From contig NZ_FREV01000010.1 of the NCBI RefSeq assembly GCF_900143545.1, forward strand, positions 23,271-87,270: a stretch of DNA of 64,000 bases, read 5' to 3'. The position numbers and the translations under genes are program-made. Shown here in pieces: positions 1 through 8,447 of the stretch. The notes beneath the pieces were generated by a model that saw nothing but the letters and a program-made list of their open reading frames with translations, did no database searches and was not told the DNA's origin. Each line of letters starts with the position of its first letter. Position 1 is the stretch's first letter. This DNA is from Loktanella sp. Alg231-35. GTDB lineage: Bacteria; Pseudomonadota; Alphaproteobacteria; Rhodobacterales; Rhodobacteraceae.

Positions 1-339
1 TGCTTACCCGCAATGAACCTTACAGCCCACGCGCTGTGGCCTGAGAAGAGAAAGGAACAACGAGTTAGCAAGACCCGCGAGATGATGGTGCATAAGTCTG
101 CCGCCAAAACCAAGACACTCCGCCGAATGTCCGGGGCGTAATTGCCCGAATTCCTGTAAGGAACTTGGTTTGCGGAACCCATCAGGGCCAGCGGTCAAAT
201 CCGCGCAAACAGGCCGGACACATGACTGCTTCTGACAAATGCACAAATCGGATCAAAAATGTCTTGCTATGCAGGAGCCATCCACACAGGCCATTCGCTG
301 CATAGGCGAAAAAACTTGCAGATGATCTCATGCTGGTTG
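1..339. other. No supportable gene
   Basis: I see no convincing coding sequence here. The only open frame, on the minus strand, runs nearly to the window edge, has no recognisable domain or ribosome binding site, and is rich in Cys and His in a way typical of non-coding frames. It could hold the end of a feature outside the window. Confidence 0.4.
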
Positions 340-924
340 TCATCTCTGGGCAATGACCCTCCGCACGGCGCGCGAGAATTGGTTGAGAAGGTTGGGTTCG
401 GAAAGCAGATCGCCACGGAGAGACTTCGGAATTTCAAGTTGCACACCCATTGAACGGCGGCCTCGATTGCAGATGTTGTTCTTATGCTCTCCAGCAAGCT
501 CACCGCACCCAACTGCAGCATCGAAACCGTCCGACGAAAGCTCGTTAACTATGGCGTCTCTGGTAGCCGCATCCAGCCCTCCAACATGAACAGTCGCGGG
601 ATCATCGCGGTCTCTGCGACCATGGAAAGCTACTACGATAGCATGCTCGCTGACAATCTTGATTGCTTCCTCATCGTCGTATTTATGAGACGTCACATGC
701 AAATCACTGTGAGGTCTTTTTCGAATACCCTCGAACAGGTACAGCGAATGGTCTTCGCTCGCCACGGCTTTAGCCAACTCGGACGTCCCCGGCTCAATTT
801 TGCCTCCATGAGGGGCCATGATCAAACAATCCGAAGTTCTACTCTCGGCTTGCTTCTGATAGTCGGTCCCATCTTTCTCGACATCGTAGAGCTCCTTAAA
901 GCTAGAATATCTATCTTTCGCCAT
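340..924 (-). CDS. Poly-gamma-glutamate hydrolase-like protein (PghP/YmaC family)
   Basis: A 194-residue cytoplasmic protein resembling the zinc-dependent poly-gamma-glutamate hydrolase family (PF05908), known from phages and bacteria. Seen: an N-terminal metal-ligand-like motif MAPHGGKIEPGT around residue 37, then LHVTSH, VVAFHGRRD and a C-terminal VQLEIP, which match the spaced His/Glu ligands of the family. I chose the ATG at 924 because AGGTGG lies five bases before it; an upstream ATG at 954 would add ten residues without a clear ribosome binding site. There is no signal peptide, so an intracellular substrate is likely. It sits in the same orientation as the DUF2130 gene and next to a Gabija pair, but any defence role is only contextual. 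Family fairly sure, function unsure. Confidence 0.65.
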   Translation of the reverse strand: MAKDRYSSFKELYDVEKDGTDYQKQAESRTSDCLIMAPHGGKIEPGTSELAKAVASEDHSLYLFEGIRKRPHSDLHVTSHKYDDEEAIKIVSEHAIVVAFHGRRDRDDPATVHVGGLDAATRDAIVNELSSDGFDAAVGCGELAGEHKNNICNRGRRSMGVQLEIPKSLRGDLLSEPNLLNQFSRAVRRVIAQR

Positions 925-1161
925 TGTCCACCTATCGATATCCATCCAGTTCACATGGTAATTCCAACAAACGTCCTAGAGTGTTCGAAGCTGATATTGA
1001 AGATTGCACTGCATTCATCCGCGCAGCGGTCGGTTGAATGCCTGCGGCCCAAGCCTGCTGTTCTCCCACACTCGACGACGCTACCTTGCTGCGCGTCATA
1101 CCGGACATGCCTAGTGGCGGACGCGACCCCATAGTTTTACTGTGGGAAATCTGGGGCAGCC

Positions 1162-2313
1162 TTAATCGTCTTTCTCGATCACCAATGCCTCAACGCTCTC
1201 GATTTCGGGCATCGACCGCCCTGCGATCCCTTGTAAGTCGCCATGCATTCCAACCGTCGATGCGATCACCAGATCAATCTGTTTTGCCCGAAGCGCCCAT
1301 TGTTTTTCGATGAAAACGCGTTCCTTGCGAAGGTTATCTTGCATGTCCTCAAACCGCTCGACAATTGCATCAACGCGTTGCTTAAACTGTGTTCCGGTCA
1401 GATAGTCATAGACCATCTCCATCTTGGTTTCCTGCCCCATGGCGCGTCCCTTGGCACTCGCCACATCAATCAAACCCTGCCGCAATGATGTCGCCAAAGG
1501 TACTGCATAACGCGGTGCGCAGACCCAAATGCCGTCAACTATGCCAAAACTTTCGACTCCCTCCGGCAAGGCGTGGGAGGTGATAACCGCGACTTCGCAC
1601 CCTGACGCCCTTTGATCATCGCGCAACTTGGCAAGCCACCCCGCGGTCCAGTTTTTCGTTCGCTTGCTTTCCCAAAGAATACTGCCTGCAATACCGTTGG
1701 GGCCAGTGACATCTTGACGTACATCAGCACCGCTGACCCCTTTGGCTATAGGCAGAAATTCATCAATCGGGAAAGCTACGGCCAAGGTTTCCTCAAGAAC
1801 GATCTCAGCTGCCTCTCCCTGGGTCTGCATCGACCCCTGTTCTGACTTCTGCTTAAGCGCTTCAATTTGGCGTTTCATGCCTTCCATGACCTGCGCTTGT
1901 TCGGCCAGCTTTAGCCCGGCTTTTTCATCTGCCTCACGGGATAGTTTTTCAGCCAAAGCCGGGCGTTCCGCTGCAAGCATTTTTTGGAGCGTCAGCTCCA
2001 TTTCAGCTTCTTTGTCTTTCAGCTCCTGCTCGCGTTTCAGTGCGGCGGTTTGTGCAGCCTGCGCGTCAGAGAGCTTTTCATCCTGTGCCTTGATCCGATC
2101 AATTAAAGCTGATTGCTCAGCAGCAACCTCGGCTTTGGCGGCTTCCTTAGCTTGTGCTTGTGCCGCGGCTAAGGCGTCGGCCGCCTGCGTCTCTCGTTTT
2201 ACCAGCTCATCATTGAATGAAGCCCGCAGATCGGCCAACATTGGGCCCGCTAACTGTTCGGTCAGCTCAATCTCGTTGGAACAATTCGGGCACTTGATCT
2301 TCAACTCGGACAT
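1162..2313 (-). CDS. DUF2130 protein with zinc-finger-like N-terminus, coiled coil and PD-(D/E)XK-like core
   Basis: A 383-residue protein of the DUF2130 family. Seen: an N-terminal CPNC pair (Cys8, Cys11), a long Ala/Glu/Lys-rich coiled coil from about residue 30 to 160, then a conserved core with VLEETL (about 172-177), GADVRQD (about 195-201) and LWESKR (213-218). The acidic residues followed by E-S-K fit a PD-(D/E)XK-type nuclease active site, which is inference. The ATG at 2313 is preferred because the residues before it are not conserved-looking and the zinc-finger motif follows immediately. It lies upstream of, and divergent from, the Gabija genes. Alternative: a structural coiled-coil protein without activity. 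Confidence 0.75.
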   Translation of the reverse strand: MSELKIKCPNCSNEIELTEQLAGPMLADLRASFNDELVKRETQAADALAAAQAQAKEAAKAEVAAEQSALIDRIKAQDEKLSDAQAAQTAALKREQELKDKEAEMELTLQKMLAAERPALAEKLSREADEKAGLKLAEQAQVMEGMKRQIEALKQKSEQGSMQTQGEAAEIVLEETLAVAFPIDEFLPIAKGVSGADVRQDVTGPNGIAGSILWESKRTKNWTAGWLAKLRDDQRASGCEVAVITSHALPEGVESFGIVDGIWVCAPRYAVPLATSLRQGLIDVASAKGRAMGQETKMEMVYDYLTGTQFKQRVDAIVERFEDMQDNLRKERVFIEKQWALRAKQIDLVIASTVGMHGDLQGIAGRSMPEIESVEALVIEKDD

Positions 2314-2731
2314 GCGTTTACCTTGGCAATCTAGAAGAGGTTTCATCTACCATGTATCTGAACACGTCTCCAGCGCAGGTATTGTTGGAATCCTTAGCCT
2401 ATAGACACAGTTAAATCCGATGATAATTGAGGCAACCAAATACACGCAGCCCAATGCAGCGCTAAATGGACTCCAAGCGGACGACCATAGCGAGCACCAT
2501 TTCGATCACTAGTTAGTCCATACCGTCGATCCCAAAATCTAGCATCTAATCCGTGAAGATCATAGATTACGCTCTGCTTTTTTGACGGGCTAGTTTGTGC
2601 TCGCAGAGCACAATAAACTAAGGATATACAATGCGGGGGAAAGCAAGGCAGCTGATCCGCGAAGCTATTGCTTTGGTTTGTCTTCCAGATCGCATCTGGT
2701 CTGAGGTCAGCATTGAGCCCATGGAGAACGC
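2314..2731. other. Intergenic region between DUF2130 gene and gajA
   Basis: About 420 bases between divergent genes, fairly AT-rich in its middle. No open frame here looks real. It must hold the promoters of both flanking transcription units, but I could not pick out boxes with confidence. Confidence 0.5.
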
Positions 2732-4867
2732 ATGCACATTTCGCGATTGCAACTAGTCAACTACCGCAACTTCTCACGGGCAACAGTAAAATTTCAGAAA
2801 GGCGTGAACACGATCATCGGCGAGAACGGTTCGGGAAAAACAAACCTGTTTCGCGCCATACGTTTGTTACTGGATGATAACCTCATGCGTATGGCTTATC
2901 GGCTAGATGAACGTGACTTCCATCGTGGTCTAGGAGAGTGGCGCGGCCATTGGATCATTATCAGTTTAGAATTCACTGACGTCTCGCAAGATGAAGCGAT
3001 TCAGTCTCTCTTTCTTCATGGCGTTGGCAATATCGCGGGCGCTGCGGTGGATCGGGCCACCTACAATTTGGTCTTTCGCCCCAACGTTTCGATCCGGCAA
3101 AAGTTATCGGAGCTAGCGGCGGGAGACGAGACTGCCTTGGCTGCGCTTCGTCAGGAAATCAGCCTTGCCGACTATGAGACGGTATTCACTGGAAAGAGTA
3201 GCGCGGACTTTGCGGACCCGGCTGTCTATCGATCTCTAGTGGGCGACTTCGAGGCAGTCATGTTCCCGAACGAGCTAACGCCACCCGAAATTGGCGGAAT
3301 CGTCCCTGGTATGTTCTCAATTTCGAACGAGATCGGCTTCACGTTTATCCAAGCGCTGCGCGACGTGGTCGCCGAATTCCAGAACAATCGCACCAATCCC
3401 CTTTTGACGCTGTTAAAGGGTAAGAGCGGCGAAATCGACGAAGCGGCTTTTGCGCCGATCACCAAATTGGTCCTCGATCTCAATAGCTCGATAGAAGAAC
3501 TCGACGATGTGAGCGCTATCCGGCACGACATTCGCGATACCATTACCGATGCAGCGGGCGAGACATATTCCCCCAAATCGCTTTCAATCCGTTCCGATTT
3601 GTCGGACGAGCCCGATCGTCTCTTCCAGTCGCTGAAGTTGTTCGTTGGAGAGGCCGAGGCCGACTATGAAGGAGGCATCCACGAGCTCAGCCTTGGCGGA
3701 GCCAACCTGATTTATTTGACCTTGAAACTTCTGGAATTCAAATACCAGAAGGTTAAGCAGACCTTCGCCAACTTCCTCATCGTTGAAGAGCCAGAGGCGC
3801 ACATCCATACCCATATCCAGAAGACTCTATTCGACCGCATGAACTATGACGAAACGCAGATAATCTACTCTACCCACTCGACGCACATTTCCGAAGCCAG
3901 CAATGTAGAAAATATCAACATCCTCGGACGCAATGGCAGTGTTTGCGAGGTTTATCAGCCTTCTACCGGTCTCGACCCAAACGAGATCGGCAATATCCAG
4001 CGTTACCTCGACGCGGTGCGCAGCAACTTGCTATTCGCGAAAAGCGTTCTGCTGGTCGAGGGTGATGCAGAGGAAATTCTTATCCCCATTCTCATAAAGC
4101 AAGTATTTGGCATCAGTCTCGACGAGCTTGGGGTCAGCCTCATCAACATTCGCAGCACTGGCTTCAGCAACGTCGCCATTTTGTTTCATGATCAACGTAT
4201 CCGGAAGAATTGCGCGATCATTACAGACCTCGACAAGGCCTTCATCGATCTTACGCCCGACCCACTCGATGGCGATGATCTAAAGAAATCCAAAAAACGC
4301 GCGTTTGCATCCCAGAAGGCTGGACAAGGTCGGGCCAGTGCACTGGCCAGTTTATGTCAGGGTAACAACTGGCTGAGCGCACATTTTGCAGATCACACAT
4401 TCGAGGTCGACTTCATTCTCGCCGGCAACAGTGCCGCCGTCGTTTCCATCGTGGGTGACGTCTATAGTGATCCTGCAACTATCACGCTGGCTAAAGCAGA
4501 CCTCGTGTCGGGAGACATAGCTAGATCTGGGACGCGCGTGCTCACCATGGCGCGTCACGTTGGCAAAGGTTGGTTCGCGATCATTCTCGGCAAAGCCATT
4601 ACTCCCGAAGTCTACATTCCAGGCTACATCGTTAAGGCCTTATTCAACGCGCATCGCCCGATCTCTGACGAAATTTTGGCCTGCATCATCGACTATCGCC
4701 TTAAAGTCCAACTTGAGGCAAATGACGCTCTACGTGCGCAATTTGAGACGATGCACATTTACCTTGAACGGTTTCGCACCGGCGATATCGATTTTGCCGA
4801 TGTCCGAGACGAGATGCTGACAGCCTTTCCTGGCGACCGCATCAACACCATTCTCGCGACACTTTGA
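2732..4867 (+). CDS. gajA: Gabija protein GajA-like (OLD-family ATPase with TOPRIM nuclease)
   Basis: A 711-residue OLD-family protein, the nuclease/ATPase half of the Gabija antiphage system. Seen: Walker A GENGSGKT at residues 30-37 just after LQLVNYRNF; an ABC-type signature LSLGGANL near 320; Walker B FLIVEEPEAH near 347-356; the switch-like STHSTH near 380; then a TOPRIM domain with LLVEGDAEE near 440 and ITDLD near 497, which supply the Glu and Asp metal ligands. Known: GajA cuts DNA when nucleotides are depleted and works as a tetramer with the GajB helicase. Its stop shares one base with the start of the next gene, so the pair is translationally coupled. It is longer than the best studied GajA (about 580 residues). 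Alternative: another two-gene OLD/helicase system. Confidence 0.88.
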   Translation: MHISRLQLVNYRNFSRATVKFQKGVNTIIGENGSGKTNLFRAIRLLLDDNLMRMAYRLDERDFHRGLGEWRGHWIIISLEFTDVSQDEAIQSLFLHGVGNIAGAAVDRATYNLVFRPNVSIRQKLSELAAGDETALAALRQEISLADYETVFTGKSSADFADPAVYRSLVGDFEAVMFPNELTPPEIGGIVPGMFSISNEIGFTFIQALRDVVAEFQNNRTNPLLTLLKGKSGEIDEAAFAPITKLVLDLNSSIEELDDVSAIRHDIRDTITDAAGETYSPKSLSIRSDLSDEPDRLFQSLKLFVGEAEADYEGGIHELSLGGANLIYLTLKLLEFKYQKVKQTFANFLIVEEPEAHIHTHIQKTLFDRMNYDETQIIYSTHSTHISEASNVENINILGRNGSVCEVYQPSTGLDPNEIGNIQRYLDAVRSNLLFAKSVLLVEGDAEEILIPILIKQVFGISLDELGVSLINIRSTGFSNVAILFHDQRIRKNCAIITDLDKAFIDLTPDPLDGDDLKKSKKRAFASQKAGQGRASALASLCQGNNWLSAHFADHTFEVDFILAGNSAAVVSIVGDVYSDPATITLAKADLVSGDIARSGTRVLTMARHVGKGWFAIILGKAITPEVYIPGYIVKALFNAHRPISDEILACIIDYRLKVQLEANDALRAQFETMHIYLERFRTGDIDFADVRDEMLTAFPGDRINTILATL

Positions 4868-6657
4868 TGTTCGTCTGGAACGCCGATGATCTAGATGCGG
4901 ATCAGGTCGAGGCGATCAAGCAGCCGGGAAGCGTATTTCTCTCAGCCTGCCCAGGAAGCGGCAAAACGCGGACGCTTACCTACAAGATCGCGTTGGAACT
5001 GTCTCTGCTGACCACTGACAAACAGCGGGTGGTCGCGATCACGTATACTCACCGAGCGGCGGATGAAATTCGGGAACGGATTGAGCAACTGGGCGTTGAT
5101 ACAGGACAACTATGGATTGGAACGATCCATTCTTTCTGCCTCGAATGGATCTTGCGTCCTTATGCGATCTATCACCCTGCCTTGAAGAACGGCTTCGGAG
5201 TGATAAACGCGCACGATAGCGAGCGAGCGCATGAGGCACTGTGCCTTCAGCACGGAGGCGGTCTTCGAAGTTTTGACTGCGGCCATTATTTTACTCCGAC
5301 GGGCTATGTCATTAGCTGTGCTGATTGGAAACGGCCGAAAGTTGATGCGTTGCTCCAGCGGTATTGGCAAGAGTTGCGTGCCAATCGGCAAATTGATTTT
5401 GAAATGATCTTGGCCTACGCGCATCAATTGATCTCCGACGTACCTTCGATCAGCATACTGTTGGGCTCGATCTTCACGATTGTGCTTGTCGACGAATTTC
5501 AAGACACCAAGGAAATACAGTACGGGATTCTTGGCGCAATCCTCAAGGCATCCAAAGGACAGGCAAGGGCGTTTATCGTCGGCGATCCAAACCAGGCAAT
5601 TTATGGTTCACTCGGTGGTTATGCGATCACGTCTGCCGAACTTTCCAGACTAAGCGGCGTAGCGTTCAAAGAGCTGAACCTGTCGAAAAACTACCGGTCG
5701 GCCGATCGGATCGTTAGCTTTTTTGAGAATTTCAATCAGCTCGCCTCCAATATCACCGCAGAAGGCGAACTCAAGGATTTTGCCAGCGTCATTTCTTATG
5801 ACTGTTCGACCAATCGCAATGCCCTCGAAGCCGAAATCGTCCGGCTTATCCGTTACAATATCGAGATGGTCGGAATTCCGCCGAGCGAGGTTTGTATCGT
5901 GGGACCGCAGTGGCCGCTCCTTGCGAGCATGACGCGTCACCTCGTTACGGCGCTCCCAGAATACAGTTTCTCTGGCCCTGGCATGGTGCCGTTCGCGCGC
6001 GACATCGACAATTTTTGGTACAAACTCGCGCGTATTATTCTGACAGAAGCTTCGCCACAACTATACATCCGGCGAAATCGTTGGGCTGGGGAGGTCATCG
6101 CAGCTTTCGACCTGGCAGGCGTCAACACCGATGCCATCACGCGGAAATCGCTGTTGCGCGTTTCGAACGGCATCACCTCCAACGTGACCGACGGTCTCGC
6201 AAATCTGGTCGAATGTTTCAACGCAATGCTTCCAGCGCTCGGCATCGATTATACGACCTATCCGATGCTAACTGAACACTATGATGCGTTCGTCGAAAGC
6301 TCCCAGAAGCGGATTGATCGGCTGACCGCAGACGGAGTCGACGCTATCGCCGATATCGCAACGTTCCGAAAAGTGTTCGACCTGAAATCCGGGATCACTG
6401 TGTCAACAATCCATGGAGTCAAAGGCGCTGAGTTTGAAGCTGTGATTGCCTTCGGCCTGCTAGAAGGCATGGTTCCTCACTTCAACGAAAGCGACAAGGT
6501 CGCTGCCGCAAGTAAACTCCTGTACGTCATCGGGTCTCGTGCAAAAAAGAACCTTCACCTCATATCTGAAACAGGCCGGAGACGACGCGGAAGCGAGCTT
6601 TACATGCCGACAGATACCCTACTCGCCTGCAGCTTTACTTACGATCTGGTGACTTAA
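4867..6657 (+). CDS. gajB: Gabija protein GajB-like (UvrD/Rep superfamily 1 helicase)
   Basis: A 596-residue superfamily-1 helicase. Seen in order: QVEAIKQPG Q-motif (about 13-21), Walker A ACPGSGKT (27-34), AITYTHRAADEI motif Ia, TIHSFC, Walker B VDEFQDT near 210, GDPNQAIYG motif III near 240, KNYRSADRI motif IV, STIHGVKGAEFE motif V near 512 and the Arg-bearing SRAKKN motif VI near 557. All core motifs are intact, so it should be active. I use the ATG at 4867, whose first base is the last base of the gajA stop; a TTG three bases earlier is possible. Known: GajB senses DNA ends or termini and activates GajA. The pairing with an OLD/TOPRIM gene is what identifies it. Confidence 0.88.
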   Translation: MFVWNADDLDADQVEAIKQPGSVFLSACPGSGKTRTLTYKIALELSLLTTDKQRVVAITYTHRAADEIRERIEQLGVDTGQLWIGTIHSFCLEWILRPYAIYHPALKNGFGVINAHDSERAHEALCLQHGGGLRSFDCGHYFTPTGYVISCADWKRPKVDALLQRYWQELRANRQIDFEMILAYAHQLISDVPSISILLGSIFTIVLVDEFQDTKEIQYGILGAILKASKGQARAFIVGDPNQAIYGSLGGYAITSAELSRLSGVAFKELNLSKNYRSADRIVSFFENFNQLASNITAEGELKDFASVISYDCSTNRNALEAEIVRLIRYNIEMVGIPPSEVCIVGPQWPLLASMTRHLVTALPEYSFSGPGMVPFARDIDNFWYKLARIILTEASPQLYIRRNRWAGEVIAAFDLAGVNTDAITRKSLLRVSNGITSNVTDGLANLVECFNAMLPALGIDYTTYPMLTEHYDAFVESSQKRIDRLTADGVDAIADIATFRKVFDLKSGITVSTIHGVKGAEFEAVIAFGLLEGMVPHFNESDKVAAASKLLYVIGSRAKKNLHLISETGRRRRGSELYMPTDTLLACSFTYDLVT

Positions 6658-6831
6658 AATACCTTGCTCATCAAGCTTCTTCTCCTGAGTTTGAACAATG
6701 GTGCTAACCAAATTGTCCGAAGTATTTAGTATATGTGCGCGCTGCCCTCGGCGATATCCGCGCGGCCTGCGGCGACGACGATGTTCGGGCAGGTGCCGGT
6801 AGAACTGCTCATCACGACCATCTTTGGAGTA

Positions 6832-6862
6832 GGCCTAGCTGGCCCGAAGCTGCATATTTGGG
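6832..6862 (+). repeat. Left 31-bp terminal inverted repeat
   Basis: Begins GGCCTAGCTGGCCCGAAG and ends CATATTTGGG. It is an exact reverse complement of 8417-8447. The start GGCCTAGCTGGCC is itself nearly palindromic, as expected for a protein-bound end. Confidence 0.9.
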
Positions 6863-6897
6863 TTTTTTGGAGAACACGGCGTGAACAAAACCCAACG

Positions 6898-7182
6898 CTA
6901 TTCTACAAGATCAAAGTCATCATCTTCAATGATTTCAAGTTTCAGAATGGTTGCTTCTGTCTCCACTAAGAACCGATCAAGGCTACCCAGCTCCGCCTCA
7001 GCGGCTTGACGATTAAACCGCTTAGACTTTCGGGTAATAAACTGCGCCCTAACAAATTGGCCTTCCTTGCTGGCTTCTCCAGATACGATCATCGCCTTCA
7101 GTTCGGCCTCTCTGGTCTTGAGCGCCTTGACCTGCTCCCTAATTTTCTGAATCTCATCGACGGGGCGCAAGTTGGACGACAT
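6898..7182 (-). CDS. Small coiled-coil protein of unknown function
   Basis: A 94-residue acidic/basic protein I do not recognise. Residues 8-35 (EIQKIREQVKALKTREAELK) and 62-90 form predicted coiled coils, and the C-terminus is very acidic. The ATG at 7182 follows GGGAGAAAATTCC, a good ribosome binding site, which makes the gene believable despite its size. It lies inside the 31-bp inverted-repeat element and is divergent from the serine recombinase, so it may be an accessory factor or a cargo gene. No DNA-binding motif is clear. Confidence 0.6.
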   Translation of the reverse strand: MSSNLRPVDEIQKIREQVKALKTREAELKAMIVSGEASKEGQFVRAQFITRKSKRFNRQAAEAELGSLDRFLVETEATILKLEIIEDDDFDLVE

Positions 7183-7273
7183 GGAATTTTCTCCCTTTCC
7201 ATGTCATCAAATCATAACCATGGGCGCTGTCACAATGTGGTCATTTAGGATATACCCAAAACGACATGGCGCA

Positions 7274-7364
7274 TGAACACTGAGACGTACCGTTTTTGTG
7301 TTCACTTTGGGCCTATTTATCGATAATGAACACATTATGTCGAAGGCACACCCAAAATGAACAC
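7274..7364. promoter_or_regulatory. Cluster of TGAACAC sites upstream of the serine recombinase (res-like)
   Basis: The 7-mer TGAACAC occurs at 7274-7280, inverted at 7298-7304, and again at 7327-7333 and 7358-7364. The middle pair is an 8-bp perfect inverted repeat, TGTGTTCA (7297-7304) and TGAACACA (7327-7334). Multiple spaced half-sites just before a serine recombinase gene are typical of a resolution site that also controls the promoter. The last copy overlaps the start codon region. Confidence 0.6.
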
Positions 7365-7914
7365 TTATCAGGCCAAAATCGGATATGCGCGCACCTCAAC
7401 CACGGATCAGAACCTCGATGCGCAGATTGCTGCCTTGAAAACAGCCGGGTGCGGCATGGTCCGCACCGAGCAAAAGAGCGGTGCCAGTCTTGAGGGGCGG
7501 CCCGAACTCAGGACGATCCTCGACTTCATCCACTCAGGTGAGACGCTGGTTGTCACGCGTATTGATCGATTGGCGCGCAGCCTCAGTGACCTACAGACTA
7601 TCGTCGTCCAGCTGAATTCCAAGGGTGCACATCTGGCTGCAACCGAGCAGCCGGTGGACACATCAAACGCCACGGGAAAGGCTTTCTTCGACATGCTCGG
7701 TGTCTTTGCCGAGTTCGAGACAAACCTGCGGCGTGAGCGGCAGGCCGAGGGCATTCTCGCTGCCAAGCAACGTGGCGTGTATCGCGGCCGCCTCCCGAAA
7801 ATCGATATGGCCATCATTCAGGCGAAGCTGTCAGAGGGCATGTCGCCAACGGAAATTGCACGCGACATGGGAATATCGCGGGGCACGGTCTATAAAGCAA
7901 AGGCCTTGATGTGA
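7357..7914 (+). CDS. Serine recombinase (resolvase/invertase family)
   Basis: A 185-residue site-specific recombinase. Seen: YARTST with the catalytic Ser14, the GASLEGRPEL loop, RIDRLARSLSDL carrying the conserved Arg pair, AFFDMLGVFAEFE leading into the long E-helix, RRERQAEGI, and a C-terminal helix-turn-helix (about 147-183) with GMSPTEIARDMGISRGTVYKA. Its length is that of Hin/Gin invertases and Tn3-type resolvases, and the family does not tell them apart. It lies between exact 31-bp inverted repeats and downstream of repeated TGAACAC sites, so it may either resolve or invert this segment. Its stop overlaps the next gene by four bases (GTGA). Confidence 0.92.
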   Translation: MNTYQAKIGYARTSTTDQNLDAQIAALKTAGCGMVRTEQKSGASLEGRPELRTILDFIHSGETLVVTRIDRLARSLSDLQTIVVQLNSKGAHLAATEQPVDTSNATGKAFFDMLGVFAEFETNLRRERQAEGILAAKQRGVYRGRLPKIDMAIIQAKLSEGMSPTEIARDMGISRGTVYKAKALM

Positions 7915-8390
7915 AAAAGAACAAGAAAAAGCAGCGGTCGCCAACCGCCAAACCGCCCGCCAAAACAAACACAAAAGTACCGCCGCCGCGCAACCTTACG
8001 CCCCCGCTCTGTGAGAAATTGCGCCGCGACATGATGCAAGCGTGTCTCAAGGTAGCGGAGACACACGGGTTGACGGTTGAAGGCGGGGAGTTGAGCGACA
8101 TCGATCTGCGTCACGGCTTCGACATCAGCTTCCGCGTCGGTATTCCGATGCCCGACGGTGCGATCTATTCGCCGGACAAAGCCATGTTCGAAGTCCTCGC
8201 TCCACATTTTGGCCTTGAGCCATCTGACTATGGACGGACCTTCAAGTCGCGGGGAGACCTCTACCGGATCGTGGCGATCAACCCCAACAGACCAAAGTAC
8301 CCGATTAGCACTGAGCGTGTCTCCGATGGGCGCGGGTTCAAGATGCCGGCCGAAAACGTCGTGATGTATCTACAGAAGTCAGGAGCCTGA
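7911..8390 (+). CDS. Conserved hypothetical protein coupled to the serine recombinase
   Basis: A 159-residue protein I do not recognise. The first 30 residues are very Lys/Pro/Ala-rich (KKNKKKQRS), followed by a folded-looking part with DIDLRHGFDISFRVGIP and a C-terminal region ending in VVMYLQKSGA. It starts with GTG inside the recombinase stop (GTGA overlap), so it is translationally coupled and probably functionally linked to recombination. The basic tail could bind DNA or RNA; that is inference. It ends 26 bases before the right inverted repeat of the element. Confidence 0.65.
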   Translation: MKKNKKKQRSPTAKPPAKTNTKVPPPRNLTPPLCEKLRRDMMQACLKVAETHGLTVEGGELSDIDLRHGFDISFRVGIPMPDGAIYSPDKAMFEVLAPHFGLEPSDYGRTFKSRGDLYRIVAINPNRPKYPISTERVSDGRGFKMPAENVVMYLQKSGA

Positions 8391-8416
8391 AAGTTCATGA
8401 ATTGTTCCCGAAGAAG

Positions 8417-8447
8417 CCCAAATATGCAGCTTCGGGCCAGCTAGGCC
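8417..8447 (-). repeat. Right 31-bp terminal inverted repeat
   Basis: Exact reverse complement of 6832-6862, reading CCCAAATATGCAGC at its inner side and CAGCTAGGCC at its outer edge. Confidence 0.9.

Larger units (their letters stand above)
6832..8447. mobile_element. 1.6-kb element bounded by perfect 31-bp inverted repeats, carrying a serine recombinase
   Basis: The 31 bases at 6832-6862 recur exactly, inverted, at 8417-8447; the match stops at once on both sides. Inside are a 94-residue coiled-coil gene (minus), a serine recombinase and a 159-residue gene (plus). There is no transposase. I do not see a clear target duplication; the flanks are only loosely alike. Two readings fit: a non-autonomous transposon mobilised in trans that keeps a resolvase, or a Hin-type invertible segment in which the recombinase flips the DNA between inverted sites. 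The ends do not start with the GGGG usual for Tn3-family repeats. Confidence 0.75.

Noticed and set aside
484..1134. 216-codon plus-strand frame
   Set aside because: It is antisense to the polyglutamate-hydrolase-like gene, which has family motifs and a ribosome binding site.
1742..2404. 220-codon plus-strand frame opposite the DUF2130 gene
   Set aside because: It is Ser/Ala-rich and mirrors the coiled-coil codons of the opposite strand; no domain or ribosome binding site.
6733..6969. 78-codon frame reading across the left 31-bp repeat
   Set aside because: It crosses the element boundary, overlaps the well-supported minus-strand coiled-coil gene and shows no domain. It could be a stump of a gene interrupted by the element but I cannot support that.
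6832..8447. Complete Tn3-family transposon
   Set aside because: No DDE transposase is present and the repeats do not start with GGGG.
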